A DNA stretch of 64,000 nt from Cornus controversa (taxonomy: Eukaryota > Streptophyta > Magnoliopsida > Cornales > Cornaceae). The notes under the pieces were generated by a model. It was not told the DNA's origin and made no database searches. It saw nothing but the letters and a program-made list of their open reading frames with translations. Position 1 is the first letter of the stretch, and every line of letters begins with the position of its first letter. A program made the translations under genes and the position numbers. Where the stretch lies: NCBI GenBank assembly GCA_026545225.1, contig CM048846.1:21078001-21142000 (forward strand), given 5' to 3'. This document shows positions 25,801-40,800 of the stretch, piece by piece.

Positions 25801-28800
25801 GTTGATGTGGTGAATCCTATAAGGGATATGGACACCAAAGAGCAAGTTGTGGAAAACAAAAACATTTCCATTAGTTAAGGTGCTATGGCAGCATCATGAT
25901 GTGAAATGACTTATGTGTAAATCTTGAGCTCCTTACCTCCTAAGGCACATAATGAATTTTGAGGTTGAAATGTTCTTCAATGGGATAGATTAGAATGACC
26001 CACAATTATTTATTAAGCATTAGAATTTAATTAATCATGGTTAATATTTTTGATATTGAGTATAATATATTTGGGTTTGAGTATAATTTATTACAAGTTG
26101 TAAACAGGTGAGAGATTAGGGAGAAAATTCTAAAAAGAATATAAACAACACTATGCATCAGGGGATATGCTCCACTAGGTGGTGTTGGACCGCTCCACCA
26201 CCAAGCTAATCCAAATAACTGAGGGTGTTGGAATGAACCATGAATAAATTGAAGGCATTCCCACTTAGCTATGGAAGGCATTCTATTGAAGTACCTTGTG
26301 ACTAGTGCCCGTAAACAAATTGCTGCGTCAACGACATTCTAGTAATTTGTCTTCTAAGTTTAGTGTTCTATCCTAAAATAAACTATGATATAGGACTCCA
26401 TACTTTTTATGTTTCCCCTTGTTCTTTAGAACGGTGAAGGCGGAAGATGTGAATATGCTATTATCCGTTGTATAGCTCAAAATTATACTCTCACACAATA
26501 GCAAATGAAGCATCTTGCATAAAGAAACTCTTCCCTCTCACATGTAATTGGCCATTTTTTTGGTTGATTTGGGCATTATCGGAAGTGGAAAGTTAATGCT
26601 TTGTGTTTAGTTCTTCTCATGTTTAAATTCATAATTTGTATAAATGCTTCATGAATGTGACAATTCTCATTCTATCTCAATTGCTCTTAGAGTCAATTTA
26701 CATTTATCTCGTGAATACAAATTGTAATAGTCCTTTGGGTTTCTTTGGTAGGACCTGAACCAATGGATATTTCTACCACCTTGACATCTCAGGCTTGTGA
26801 AATTCCTAGTTCTGATGTGATAATTTTGAGAGGACATACTTCCGAGGTTTGATAATTTCCACTCTTTGTGTAATCACAAGTTCGTTTTTTTCCTAATACC
26901 TCTGCAGTAACATGCCATTTTTGTTGTTCCTTGTAGGTTTGTGCTTGTGCATGGAGTCCAGCAGGTTCACTTCTTGCTTCTGGGTGGGTTCTTGTGTCTA
27001 AAGATATGTTTCTATGCGGATCTGCATCTCTTGATCATAATTTTAAATCTCCTCCTTTCTGCTTTTGTTCCCACATTTTCAGAATTGTTTTCTTATTGCA
27101 GCTTTATTAAGTATTAGTGGTTCTACACTCAAGGACTATAACTACAGATCTTCAAAGAACAAAACTATATACCCAAGGTTAACAGGTGGGACCATTTAAC
27201 TGGTGGCCCAAACTTTCAAAGTGGTCATAGAAGGTTTACGTGGGTCAAAAAGGTTAAGTGCCCCTTCGGGCACCAATGGAATGCATTAACCCAAGATTGG
27301 AGTTTAATAGACCTGGGCGAAACATTTTGGGGCCAAGAAGTTATTTTATAAACATGGGTCATCGTCCAAGCAGGACTGATGGGGTTGAGTATAATGACCA
27401 TGGGATGGGGTTTGATGACCCTTGGTTGGATAAGCTCAGTCAATCTGGAACTAAGGAAGGCAAGTTACCCGAGCAGTGTTAGGCACCAGCCTTAATTACC
27501 GATTTGGTCAACGCTGTGAGGTGACTGAACCACAATGGAGGGTGCGGGAAGGAGCAGAGCAGCAATTAGATAGTGAAGAGAGACAGAGAGAAGAGCTGAA
27601 CTCGCGGGCACAGCAGAAGTGATCAGATTACCAGGTCAGTCATGCTCCCTCTGCACTAACTGCTCAGAGGGGGCTGGGTCCTAGGATTCAAATTCAATGG
27701 CGTATCCGAAGGGGTGGAGAATTTGGGTTATGGATTAGCGTTTGTGGAGCTTGGGAAAAGGATGCTGCTTGAACTCCTGAAGCTAACGATGGTACTGTGT
27801 TAGCTGCAGCATCCTAGGTCAGGTCCGTTCAGGCATGGCTTTGAGGATTTAAGGGCAGAGAAGCATTCATAAACAGGTGAATCAGTCTAAGATGAGGAGG
27901 AGGGCTTGGATTGGGGGAGAGATGATGATACGGCGGGGTCTACAGTATTTGATGAAAGGGACCCTTGATGGCAACCGCAACCATTGGCTCAGGTGTGTTG
28001 GCCCGAGATCATGAGGATCATCTATGAGTATGATTTCAGCGGATCGTTTGCCGTTAGCTATGGTTATGCTATTGGGAGAGTTCTTGAAAAGTGTTGATGG
28101 AAACGAGGAAGAATCCAAAGTGTGCAAAAAGTGTCAGAATGGGTTTCGTCTAACATAGGAGTGAGAGAACTTTTGCGGTTGTACTAAGAAGGATTTGAAG
28201 ATAACACCATTGGACTCTTTGATGCTGTAGACTTGAGCTGCATAACAGAAAGGAGCAATGAAGAGAGAAAGAGAAGGAAGGGGCCCGTATTGGAAGGGGC
28301 AAAGAGAGTTGAAGAATTTAACAGCTATGTTCGATAACGAAGGGAATGGTGGATTGGAATTGGAGGGGATAGGACTCTTGCCAAGAAGAGTTACCTGGGG
28401 GGTGTTAAGCGTCACATTTGCAAGTGAAGATACTTTTTTGTCTTGAATTGTTCAGGGTCTAAATGACCTGGAAGAAGATCCACAGGGATGGGTTCCATTT
28501 GACTGCAGTGATTGAGGAGTTCTATTCATTGAGTTTTGTAATTTGATGGATCTTCCTTCAAGAATGTATAGGTACACTTGGGTGAACAATTGAGATGTTT
28601 CTACTTTCCTCAGGCTTGGCAAATTTGTGGTCGCTGCAGATTTAGAAAGGAGATTCTTTTATGTAGCTTAGCCTGAGTGGCCTAAGATCTGAAGGCCTCA
28701 AAGCATATGCCACTGTTGGATTGTGGAGGCCTAAGGAGGATGGGGTCTTTCAGATTTGAGAATGTGGACATTAGGAAGAAGGGTTTGGAGAGTCTATTAG

Positions 28801-31800
28801 GGTTTGATAAGAGGTGGTTGGTTTTTCGGGATTTTCGTGTTATTCTTTGCTCGTATGGTGAAATGTTTAAGCAGGACTTGAGAATATGGTTAAAGTATAT
28901 TAATATGCTGAAGGATCTTAACGCTTTGGATAGAAAAAAGATATCTGAAGCTCTAAATAGGGTTGAGAGCATTAGGAGGGAGGAAAGCAAGCTGGGAGGA
29001 TTGCTAATATGGAAGGGATTAGTTGGATGGAAAAGTCTAGGAAGCTATAGTTAGAGGAAGGGACTCATCCGAGACCGAGTTCGATATTCATCGATATATT
29101 AGTGAAAATGGGAATCACATGAGCCTCTGCCCATATGGACTTGGCTGTGTCAACACATCTGATGGTGTGCAAGGCCCAGAAGATTTCATAATCGCAGTAG
29201 CTGATTCCTTTACATTATGCTCACACGTCCATTACACCGTGTTTGTGTTAGCCCAATACGGCCCCACGTCCATTACACTGTGTCTGTGTTAGCATTAATG
29301 TCCGCTTCTTTGAACCATGAGTAAAACATTCTATACATCCATGGGTTGGCGAACTTGCATAGATGTGTGAATTTCATTTGGAGGATTTTGATTAATGGGG
29401 AGTATAGTTGAGCAAAGAGAAGGGCGAATTTCATTTGGAGGATTTTGATTGATGGGGTATAGTTGAGCAAAGAGAAGGCAATGGCGTTGTGTGTTTTATG
29501 AGCACTGTATTTATAGGGTCATTGGTGGCAGGTCGCCCAAGGCTGGTATTTAACATAATAGAGGATGGGGAGGGAACAAAGTTTAGATGGATTGGAATTT
29601 TACAGAACAAAGGACTGGACAGGGGTGGCTGGAGAGAGCCTTCACTAAGGTGGAGGTGGTGTATTTATAGGCTCATTGGTGGTGGGCCTACTGAAGCTTG
29701 AATTTAAGACATAATAGGGGATGGGGAGGGAACCGAGTTTAGATGGGTAGGAATTTAACAGAACAGAGGATGGGGATGGGGAGTTGGAGAGAGCATTCAC
29801 CAAGGCAGATTTGGTGATAAAGAAATAAAGAGTTGGATTAGGGGTAAGGGTCTAGGACCTGATAGTTTGACAATGGCCTTCTTAAAGTAGTGCTCGGTAT
29901 TGTGAAATCAGATATCATGGGAACCACAAATAATTTCTACGAACATGATGAGTTTGACAGGATTTTGAATGCCGTGTTTATCTCATTGGTTCCCCTTAGT
30001 GTTGAAATATTCAATCAATTATATTTGTTGGTTCTTTGTACGATCTAATTGAGGAAGTTCTGAGAGGTGAAGGGGTTGATTATTTTGGAGTATTAGAATG
30101 CTCTTTTGGGCTTGCTAGTCTTGATGAAATGCTAGTGGTGACTAGTGTGTGTATTTGACACTGAGGAGTAGATGATCGGGGTTAGTTAGAAAGCTGGATA
30201 TGGAATTCTCTATATCTACAGTTGAGTTCTCCTTCTCACTGGAGCTCCAACAGGCTTCTTTAATAGCTCAAGAGGTCTTAGTCAGGCCCCTTCCCTTTTG
30301 CTTTTTATTCTGGTGATAGTTGCCCTTCAAGCATATGATGGAAAGGTAGTTGAGGGGTTTTATTGAATGAATTTCACTTTGGGGAAATTGGGGTAAATAT
30401 TTTGGTCGTGTCACGTTGCAGATTATATGGTTGCATTTCGTGTGGCAAAGATAGATCAGCTGAGTTAAGTGAGTTGCATTATTTTTCTTCTGTTAGTGCC
30501 ATAACTGTCGGTAAAAGTGAGTTGATCCCAATTGCGAAGGTGGAGGGTGGGAGTCAGTTTTACCACCTATCCAGGCCTCCCTTTCGGTTTGCCATTTAGG
30601 GTTACTTTTGTTCAGGAGGGATGGTGGAGCAAGTTGAGAGGAGGTTGACGGGATGGAAGACAATTATTATCAAAGGGACTGTCTTACCTTATTAGAGCAT
30701 TCTATCTAGTACAACCATATGTTTATGTCTCTATTTCCTACCCCAGTTTTCACACCGAGGAAGCTGCAGAAGCTATAGTGGAATTTCCTATCCAACTTGT
30801 AATTTTGATGACAGTTTGGGCTTTGGTGCTTTAAAGTGCATGGGTATTAGGAATCTCAATCTGTTCAACCAAGCTTTCTTATGTAGATTGTTACCCAAGT
30901 ATTGTCCCCAGGGAGGGTTGAATTGGGTCTATGGCAAACAATGCAAACAAATTCGATTAATTAAATTGAGCAAGTGATAATCAAATTTTCATCAAATTTG
31001 CACAACATTAATAGAGATATAAGAGAGCGAATTAATTTAGTTATATTATTTGTGCAATGATAATTGAATCGATATACAAGGATGTAATCAAATAAAGCAC
31101 AATCAATAATGCACAAATAATAATAAAGAGATGAGGGATACGAAAAGCTAACACCAAGTTGTAATGGTTTGGCACTCCAGTCTACGTCCTCGCCTCAAGA
31201 TTGCCTCTCGAGGATTCCCCAAATCCACTATGGGACTCTTCTTACAGGTGGAGAGCAAACCTTTTACAACTGCTCTCTCTCTTACGGGTGAAGAGCACAC
31301 CCAATCACTCTCACTTGCGGGTGGAGAGTAAACCTTTGCTCACTCTTGCGGGTGGAGAGTAAACCTAATCACTCTCTCTTGCTGGTCGAGAGCAAACCTA
31401 ATCACTCTCTCTTGCCGGTGGAGAGTTTACCTTTACAAGCTTTTCCAAGCTCCCTTGCCAAGTGCAATCACTTAGTCTTTTCACTCTCAAAAGATAAGAA
31501 TTTGAAGTTTGGAGTACAATGATAGATATCTCTCAAAAGATAGATAAACAAATACAAGTTCAAGATCCTAGAGTTATAGATGAAGTATTCAAGAGAAAGC
31601 TCAACTAAGGATTTAATGATGAATCACAATGAATGATTTGCAAGTTTAAGGCTCAATGGTGGTTCCTACCCATGAATGATGTTTATGTTTATGCTTAATG
31701 GTAGTTGTTATCACAAATGTCCAAGACATTGAGTATTTATAGTCCCTTTTAGAAATATAGCCGTTTGAGACATGAACTAGCCGTTAAAAGAGGTCGACAA

Positions 31801-34800
31801 CTTTTGCCCGAGTCCAAAACTCAAAGCTATTGGATGGTCGACAATGTTAAGCAAATTGGTCGACAACTTCAAGTTCTAGCTTAGGAAATACAAACTGGTC
31901 AACAAGTGAAGCATAATGGTCGACAACTTTAGTTCCTGCTTTAGGAAATCTAATCTAGTTGACAAGTGAAGTATAATGGTCGACAAGTATACATTTTTGG
32001 TCGACAGCTTTAAGTTTGCATTCACTTGCTTGCCAACAACTTTAGCTTTTGGTCGACAGTTCCATTTTTCAAGGTTAGGCAAATCCCAGTTTCATGCTTT
32101 AAATGATATTTGAATCATTCGAGGCTTAAGCATGCTTCTTTCAATGTCGAATTGAACTAAGGCTTTATAGGATAAATCTTTTTAGTTCAACGCTTAAGTG
32201 AATGTGTCTAGGGACCTTTGAATGATATTTCATTTTAAGTTTTGGTCCTAGAATTGGCTAAAACATGAGTTGGGTTTTTTGAAAGCTATGACAAGCTTGA
32301 ACCAACTCAAAGTCAACTATGGCCTTGAAAGATGATTGATTTAAGTTCATGGCCTATTGTTGAGGGTCTAGGGACCATTGAATGATTTATATGAAATGCA
32401 TTAGGTCCTAGAGTCCACTAAGTTATGAGTTGAGTTCTTTGAAGGCTTTGACAAGCTTGAACCAACTCAAGGTTAACTATGGCCTCATAAAATGAGTCAA
32501 TTAAGTTCATGGCCTACGTCAAGTGTCCAAGGACCATTGAAATGATATGCATGATGTGCATTAGGTCAGAGAGTCCACTAAGTCAAAAGTTATGCTTTCA
32601 AATAAAGTTACTTCAAATATTAACTTTACGTGTAATCTAGCACTCACCCAAGACTAATCTACTCAATTCTTTGATCTTCAATTCTTTAGGCTTTGGTTCA
32701 ATCATTGTAAGGCTTGGATCCATTTCAACTTTGCCATTGATCTTTGAGCTTTGAGTTCCATGATCATGTGGCTTTATTGGATTTCAAATTTATCATAGAG
32801 TTTGAATCTTCTTCTGAGTCCCTTTGTAGTCCAAAGCCTTTGATCTTTGAGTTACTTGAGTTAATCATATAACCTGTTTAGCACAAACTCATGTAGACAT
32901 TAAATTCAACACCTTCATTGGTTTGTTATCATCAAAATGACCTATATACCCTTGTTTTGAAACCTCAGGTCAACATGGATGACTTTTGAGGTATGGGGGG
33001 AACAGATAGGTTATGGAGGAAGTTAGTAAAAAAGAAATGTCTTGAGGGAAGAGACAGGCCTTCTAGGGAGGTCTTGTTTTCTTTTGGAGTCAGGGTGTGG
33101 AATAGCATCAGGAAAACTGATAACAGTTTTCTTTTGGAACATTCAATTCTTTGGGGACATCATGTCAGATTTTGGATTGATCATTGTTATGGTAAAGCCC
33201 TTTTATTTCAGACCTTCGTGGGTCTTTCAGGATTGCGATGGATCGGCAGGCCATAGTTTCTGATTACTTTAGGATCACTTGTTTTGGACCTTGCTGGATT
33301 GTTAGATGAGAATCATGAGATCATGACTTTCTAATGGGGTTTCTGATTACTTTAGGATTGCTTTAATGGGGTTGAAATGCACTTTCTAAGTCTTCAGTAT
33401 AGATTGAGCATACTTTATTATTGGATTACAGGATTCTAGGTTTTAGATTCTTTTCTAGATTTCTTTTGGTGGATTTAAGGGTATAGCTCTGTACATTTTT
33501 CTTAAGCGTATACATTCTTTGTAGGTGCTCGTGTTCGTGCTTTTTATGATACTATTTCTTGTCAAAAAAAGAGAAGAAAAACAGTATAGAAAACATTATT
33601 TTTCTGCCTATGATTGCTTGGGAAACTATTAGATTGATAAGGCGCTGACAAAATCCTTAACAAATAATCCGAATTAGCAAATCAGGGGCAATCAAGTTAA
33701 AAAATATTGTCAATTCTGGAATACTGGGGTAATTGGTTTGCAACAATTAATGGTTGATCCTTGCCTGTGGTATTAAATGCATGCTGCCTGCTGGTTTGGA
33801 GCTTCCGGAACTGGTATTTGATTTCCATCCGGTGCTAATGAAATATGTTATTTGTATATATCTATATCAGTCAATTCCATTATGTTCTCCGTACACAAAC
33901 TTTGCTAAGAACTTTTATGTTTAACTGGACACGTGTTGGACACAGCTAGAAGTGTCCACTTTTTTAAATGATTATTTTTTTAAGATGAACATAGCCTGGA
34001 TGCGCCACGGACATGGCTGGGACACGTTTCAGGACATGGTGGATTCAATTTTATGAATATTATTTTTTAAAACCATGGGGCTCATCTTGAATTTTAAATC
34101 CAATGGGGTAAAAATATACTTGGGAAAAAAAATGTAAAAATAAAAATTAGGCTTAAAAAGTCAAACAACAACACAAGTGTATTTATATACCAAGGGGAAA
34201 AAAAAAACACAAGCGTATTCACGTCTTCAGTTTGTTCTTTTGCCTAAAGCTTTGTTCTCATTTCTCATATCAAAATGTTAGCCTAATTTATTAGAGAGAA
34301 AGTGAGAAGAAGAAGAAAAGGAAAAAGAGGAGAAATAGAAGAATTAAAAAAGAAGTGGAGAAATCCCCTAGAATGTGTATGTTATTATTGAGAAATTGAA
34401 AAAAGTTAATTTTTTTTTTGTATAATAATATATTTTTATTTATTTATTTTTTTGACACATCCTTGTCATGTTCGTGTCCGTCTCCTATTTTTTTGAGATT
34501 TGTTGTATTGCCGTGTCTATGCTTCCTAGATTATCACATTATGCATGTTTCTTTGATGCCATATGCAAGTATCTATGATGTCATTATCCTGTAATTTAAG
34601 AGCTGTTTGTTATGGCATGCTTATATCACACTGCCGGCATAGCCTGTAGAGGTCTCTCTTTAGTCCTTTGACCTGAAGTTTGTTCCCTTTGCTCATATCT
34701 AGGTCTGGAGATTCAACGGCTCGGATTTGGACGATTGCGGATGGTACCAATAGATCTAGTTTACAAAATGGCCCTTTAAATGTGGCGGTGCTGAAACATG

Positions 34801-37800
34801 TTAAGGGTAAAACAAACGAGAAAAGCAAAGATGTCACAACGCTTGATTGGAATGTGAGTGCTGTTACTATAATCTGGCTTGCATTCATGCCATTTCTTGA
34901 TATCTCTTCGTCTTATTCTCCCAATGAACCTGGTGTCGAAATTTCCTGATTCTGTCAAATTTGATGTTTAATAGTATGTATTTGTGTATATATATTGAAG
35001 ATGTGAAGCCTGTAAATTCGTCCCTCTTCTCTCATGGGGCCAGAGCAGCTGTAGAAAATTATTTGGTTAAGTAAGACGAAAAGGACTTTCTAAACTATGG
35101 GACAACAAATCTGGCGGTTTGCTGCAGGCTTTTTTGTGTGTCAGTGGTATTCATCATGCTTCCTGAGAGACTTCAACTTTGAGGTTGAAACTTTTAGTCA
35201 TCGAGTGTTTGGTTGGAATCTAATGGGTGTTGAAGTACGTCTATTTTACATGGACTCAATTATGTGATTTGGTTTTAGGTATGTATCTAAGTTTCAAATC
35301 ATTATCACATACCCAAATACAAGGTCCGGCCTTGGGTTTGCTCCCTAATGGTCACCAGTTCGAGCCTTAGGATTACTGGAGGCTTACCTGGTCGTTAACT
35401 TAAGGGCCTAGTGGGATTAGTTGAGGTGGGCGCAAGCTGGCCCGGACACCCACGATTATTAAAAAAAAAGAGTATAATAATGTTTTTGTTTCACATAGAG
35501 TGTTCTTTACTACTTTTGAAGTAATTATCTAACCAAAGGAGCATTATAAGGGATTTTAATATACAATTATTTAATAAATTTCAATTATTGGATTTGCTTA
35601 TTAGGTGCATGTCCAACCAAAATATGAGACATATCCTTTACCCATAACTTAGTGTCATGTGTCTGACATGGTAGTTCACTTATTTTCAAACCAGAGACTA
35701 TGGAACCAAACAAAGTCAAATGAGCTAGAACTGGGTTGGTTTGGATTGATTTGTTTTTTGGAAAAGGATAATTAGTAATCAAAAAATAATTATAACATTT
35801 TATACAACTATGTTGTATGTAATATGAATTTATTTGTTATATATACAAACCCCTGTAATTAAACCCAATAGGATAATAAGAAAGGCTGCAAATTTAAATT
35901 CAGTAGGGCTCAATTCTAAGGCCATCTGGAGCCCATTAAAAATGAGGGGATATAGGGGAGGGCGGAACTTGGGATGGGTGCGAAGGGATGGATTATAAAG
36001 AAAAGAAGAGTGGGGTGTATTTTTCTTGCTAATGCATGAGTTCTCCTTACATTGATTAGAGTTTGATCCTCAGTTCTCTATATAGATAGAAACACTTGCC
36101 CCTTGTACCGTTGGACATTTTATGTCCTCAAGTCAGATTAGGTGATTTGGCCATTGACTAAACTAAACAACCTTTGTTGGTCATTGAAATTTCAAAATCA
36201 GAACAGAATTATGTTTCCTTCAAAAATCAACCAAATATACCAAGTCTGTCATATGGGATTGTTCCAAACCTAATTAGACTTCTGCTGGTGTTATAATGGG
36301 GATAACAATATTGTGGGTCTGGTAAATGTGGACCGGGAATGGTGGTGCTGGATTATTGGTATTAGTGAAGGAAGGTTGGTGGTGGCAGCGGCAGAGTTAA
36401 TGCTTGTGATCTGGTACAGTGATATTGGTGTTTGGTTGGTGGTGCTGATGATAAGACGACGATGATGTAGATGGTTCCTCTGATTTCTGTTTAGATTGAT
36501 ATTTTTCTTTCCAGAATTATTAATTGTTGTTGCGTGCTATGCAGGGGGAAGGAACTCTACTTGCAACAGGTTCTTATGATGGACAAGCTAGAATTTGGAG
36601 CACTAATGGTAAGCTGTTATAGGCTTCTAGCAACCCTTGGTCAACGTTTTTATTCCCAACTGTTATAGCATTTAGCATAGGATTTAATATTATCTACAGA
36701 TAAGCTGTGCAACGCATTTATCTTGTTTCTTGTACCCTTTGTAATGTCTGAAGTGCTGAAATGTATCAATTAGAGAAGCAATGTGCATATCTGCAGTATG
36801 TATCAAGTGCTTGTGATATAGCTTAATGTAAATCATACAAACTTATTTTACCTTTGCTTGCCTTCTCATAGTTATATTCGTGTTGAAAGAGTTGTTGAAT
36901 AGTTTTTCATTTCTTATTTTGTGTTCGAGCTCTCTATGTCAATATACTGCTATACTGTTATACACTTATGTTAGGCCACAGGTGCGTTTCACCTATTCTA
37001 GGCGCAGGGGTAATTCCGGGAATCTAGATCATAGTTGACGTGTAAGAATTGATTAGAGAGAAGGGTAGCTGTTATGCAATTCTGTTATGCAATTCTGTTA
37101 GGGAGTAAGTTTTGCATTTTGGTAGCATTTTCTGGCTGTCAGTTATGGCTAAGGGGGTGAGGAGAATATAAGGGGGAGGGGTTGGTCTGAGGAGGGTTAT
37201 GAAAAGGATTTGTTTTGTAGTGAGCTTGCTCATTTTGGGAGAGTTCCCAAGCCTCTCGAATGCTTGGAGAGTCTGGAATTATTCAGACTGAAAATAAAAG
37301 TTTCCCTTATCCAATCTTTGCCATTGTTTGTGTTGTTTAAGTATAATTTCTTTGATCAGTGTCTATCAAATTGGTATCAGAGCAAACGTACCTGGAAGAT
37401 GGCAGCCAAAAACGTCGCTCAGCGGATGGATTCGATGGAGGAAGTGGTTGGTGCCGTGCAAGAAGAGTTCCAACGAGAAGTGGGAACGTTGAAGGAGGAA
37501 GTACAGAATATGAACAAACGATTCGAACAGTTTCTCAAATTGCAAGAAGATATGGCTCGAGGCGGCTCGAACTCAAACGGATTTCGCCATGAATTCCGGT
37601 CCCGGAGACTGGAGATGCCACTGTTCGATGGCTCGAATCCTGATGGATGGATTTTGAAGGCAGAACGATATTTCGCCCTCAATCGTTTGATAAATGACGA
37701 GAAACTTGAGGCGGCGATTATGGCGTTTGAAGGAGATGCCCTGTTGTGGTATCAATGGGAAAATAGGAAGCGATCTATTCTTCTTTGGGAAGAGATGAAG

Positions 37801-40800
37801 ATGCTTCTCTTGAAGCAGTTCCGAACAACCCAAGCTGGCTCACTCCATGAACAGTGGTTGGCTCTGGTTCAAGATGGCAGCGTGCAGGAGTATCGCCGAA
37901 AGTTTATCGAGCTGTCGGCGCCATTGGAGAATGTCTCCGATGAAGTAGCTCTGGGTAACTTCATCAATGGGTTGAAGCGAGAGATCAAAGTTGAGATTCG
38001 GATCTTGGAGCCCAACAATTTGGGCCGGGCCATGGACTTAGCCCAAAAGATAGAAGAAAAGTTGTGGGTAACCAAAGCCCACAAACCAATCAGTGGGTTT
38101 CATCGAGCAGAGGGGTCATGGCGGGGCACAAGCTTCCATTCTGAAGCTTCTCGATCAACCCTTGGGGCAAATCGCTCTACAGGAAAATTTTCCGGAGAGG
38201 TGAGAAGGCTTTCCGATTCGGAACTCCAGAGGAAACGAGACAAAGGGTTGTGCTATCGGTGCGATGAAAAATGGGCGCCGGGGCACATCTGTAAGAAGAA
38301 GGAATTGAATGTCCTTCTTACTCATGACGTGGAAGAAGGAGAGCAGGGAGAGGGTGTAGCGTCAGAAGAGGCAGAGCCGGAACTGGAGGCGTCCGAGCAT
38401 AATCAGATTGTGGAAGTTTCGCTCAACTCGGTGGTGGGCTTGACTACTCCAAAGACGATGAAATTGAAGGGGATGATCGGTGAGCAGGAGGTGGTGGTCT
38501 TGATTGACCCAGGTGCAACCCATAATTTCATTTCCTTAGATCTGGTTAATAGAATTCATATACCTGTTGTTAAAACTGAGGTTTATGGAGTGGCTATGGG
38601 AACTGGTAACGCTGTACGTGGCGAAGGCTTATGCCGAGGCGTAACTCTTCATCTGCAAGGGATTGAAATTGTGGAAGAATTCTTGCCTCTTGGGTTGGGA
38701 AGTTCTGATGTAATTCTCGGAATTCAGTGGCTTGAGACTCTTGGGATGACTCATACGAACTGGAAGACGCTAGTGATGAAATTTAGGCTCGGTAATGAGT
38801 CTGTCACTTTGCGTGGGGATCCCTCTCTTGGGAAGACTTTGGTTTCTTTGAAGGCTATGATGCGAACCCTTAAACACGAGGGAGCTGGAATTTTGGTGGA
38901 GCTTAATCAACTGGAGGGTTTGAGGGACGTGAGTCTTGAGGTGCCGCAATTTATTCACCAAGTTTTGGCAGATTATGATATTGTCTTCGACATGCCTTCG
39001 GGATTACCACCCATAAGGGGACATGAACACTCCATTGTGCTCAAAGAGGGTAGTCAACCGGTTAGTCAACCGGTTAGTGTCCGACCGTATCGCTATCCTC
39101 ATGCTCAGAAGGATGAGATTGAAAGATTGATTAAGGAAATGCTTGCTGCTGGAATAATTCAAGTCAGCAATAGCCCCTTCTCGAGCCCGGTTTTGCTTGT
39201 TAAGAAGAAAGACGGTTCCTGGCGTTTTTGTGTGGATTATAGGGCTCTAAACAAAGCTACAGTACCAGATAAGTATCCCATTCCTGTCATTGATGAGCTC
39301 CTTGACGAACTTCATGGTGCAAAATTTTTTTCTAAGTTAGACTTGAAGTCTGGTTACCACCAAATCAGGGTCAGCAGTCAGGATGTTCATAAAACTGCCT
39401 TTCGAACACATGATGGACACTACGAGTTCCTTGTCATGCCCTTCGGACTTACGAATGCCCCCGCTACTTTCCAATCCTTAATGAATGATGTCTTTCGGCC
39501 TTTCCTTCGGAAGTTTGTGCTAGTGTTCTTTGACGATATTTTGATCTATAGCCCCTCAAAGGAGTCCCATCAGCAGCATCTAGCACAAGTCTTGGAAATC
39601 TTGCAGGCCAATAATCTCTATGCCAATCGAAAGAAATGTGAGTTTGGTAGGACTCAAGTGGCCTATTTAGGCCATATCATTTCTGGGCAGGGGGTAGCAG
39701 CAGATCCAAGCAAGATTCAAGCCATGATTTGTTGGCCAACACCCACTAATTTGAAGGCATTACGGGGATTTCTGGGTTTGACAGGATATTATCGAAAGTT
39801 TGTGGCTGGGTATGCTCGAATTGCGTTTCCATTGACTGAACAGCTAAAAAAAGATAAGTTTGGGTGGAATTCGGAAGCTGCATCAGCTTTTGAAGAACTT
39901 AAGCATGCTATGTCCTCAGTCCCTGTTTTGGCAATGCCCGATTTCACTAAGCCCTTCATTATCGAGACGGATGCTTCTGGGTTTGGGTTAGGAGCTGTTC
40001 TTATCCAGGGACAGCAACCAGTGGCTTATTATAGCCAAGTTCTGGGTCCCCGAGCTCGCCTTAAGTCCATATATGAGAAAGAATTAATGGCAATCGTGTT
40101 TGCAGTGTTGAAATGGCGACCTTACCTGCTTGGAAGGCGTTTCATTGTGCGGACAGATCAGCAGAGTTTGAAGTTTCTATTTGAACAGCGGATTGTTGGA
40201 GCTGAATATCAAAAATGGATTACTAAAATCATGGGATATGCTTTCGATATTCAATACCGTAGTGGGGCAAGTAATCGAGTAGCGGATGCACTTTCTCGTT
40301 TAACAGATCAAGTGGAGTGCGCAACCTTAGCTGTACCACAGTGGCAGCATTGGGACTCTTTAAAGGTGGAATTAGCGGATGATACTTTTCTAAAGAAACT
40401 AAGGGAGGACATTATTTCAGGTACACAATCTCATGTTGGGTTTACAGTGGAACAAGGGATATTGTTCTATAAGAATCGTCTCGTTATTCCACAGTCCTCT
40501 AAGCTTCTTTCTACTCTAATTGGAGAGTTTCATGCCACTCCGATTGGGGGGCATTCGGGAGAAACAAAGACTTACCAACGCCTGGCGGCTGAGTTATATT
40601 GGATAGGCATGCGCAAGGATGTAGCCAGATTTGTACGGGAGTGTTCAGTCTGCCAACAGAATAAGTACCTGGCCACTACTCCAGCGGGGTTATTGCAACC
40701 CATTCCACTTCCGGCGCAAGTTTGGGATGAAGTCACTCTTGATTTTATTGAGGGGCTGCCCCGTTCCGAGGGCTGGGATGCTATCTTAGTAGTGGTGGAC

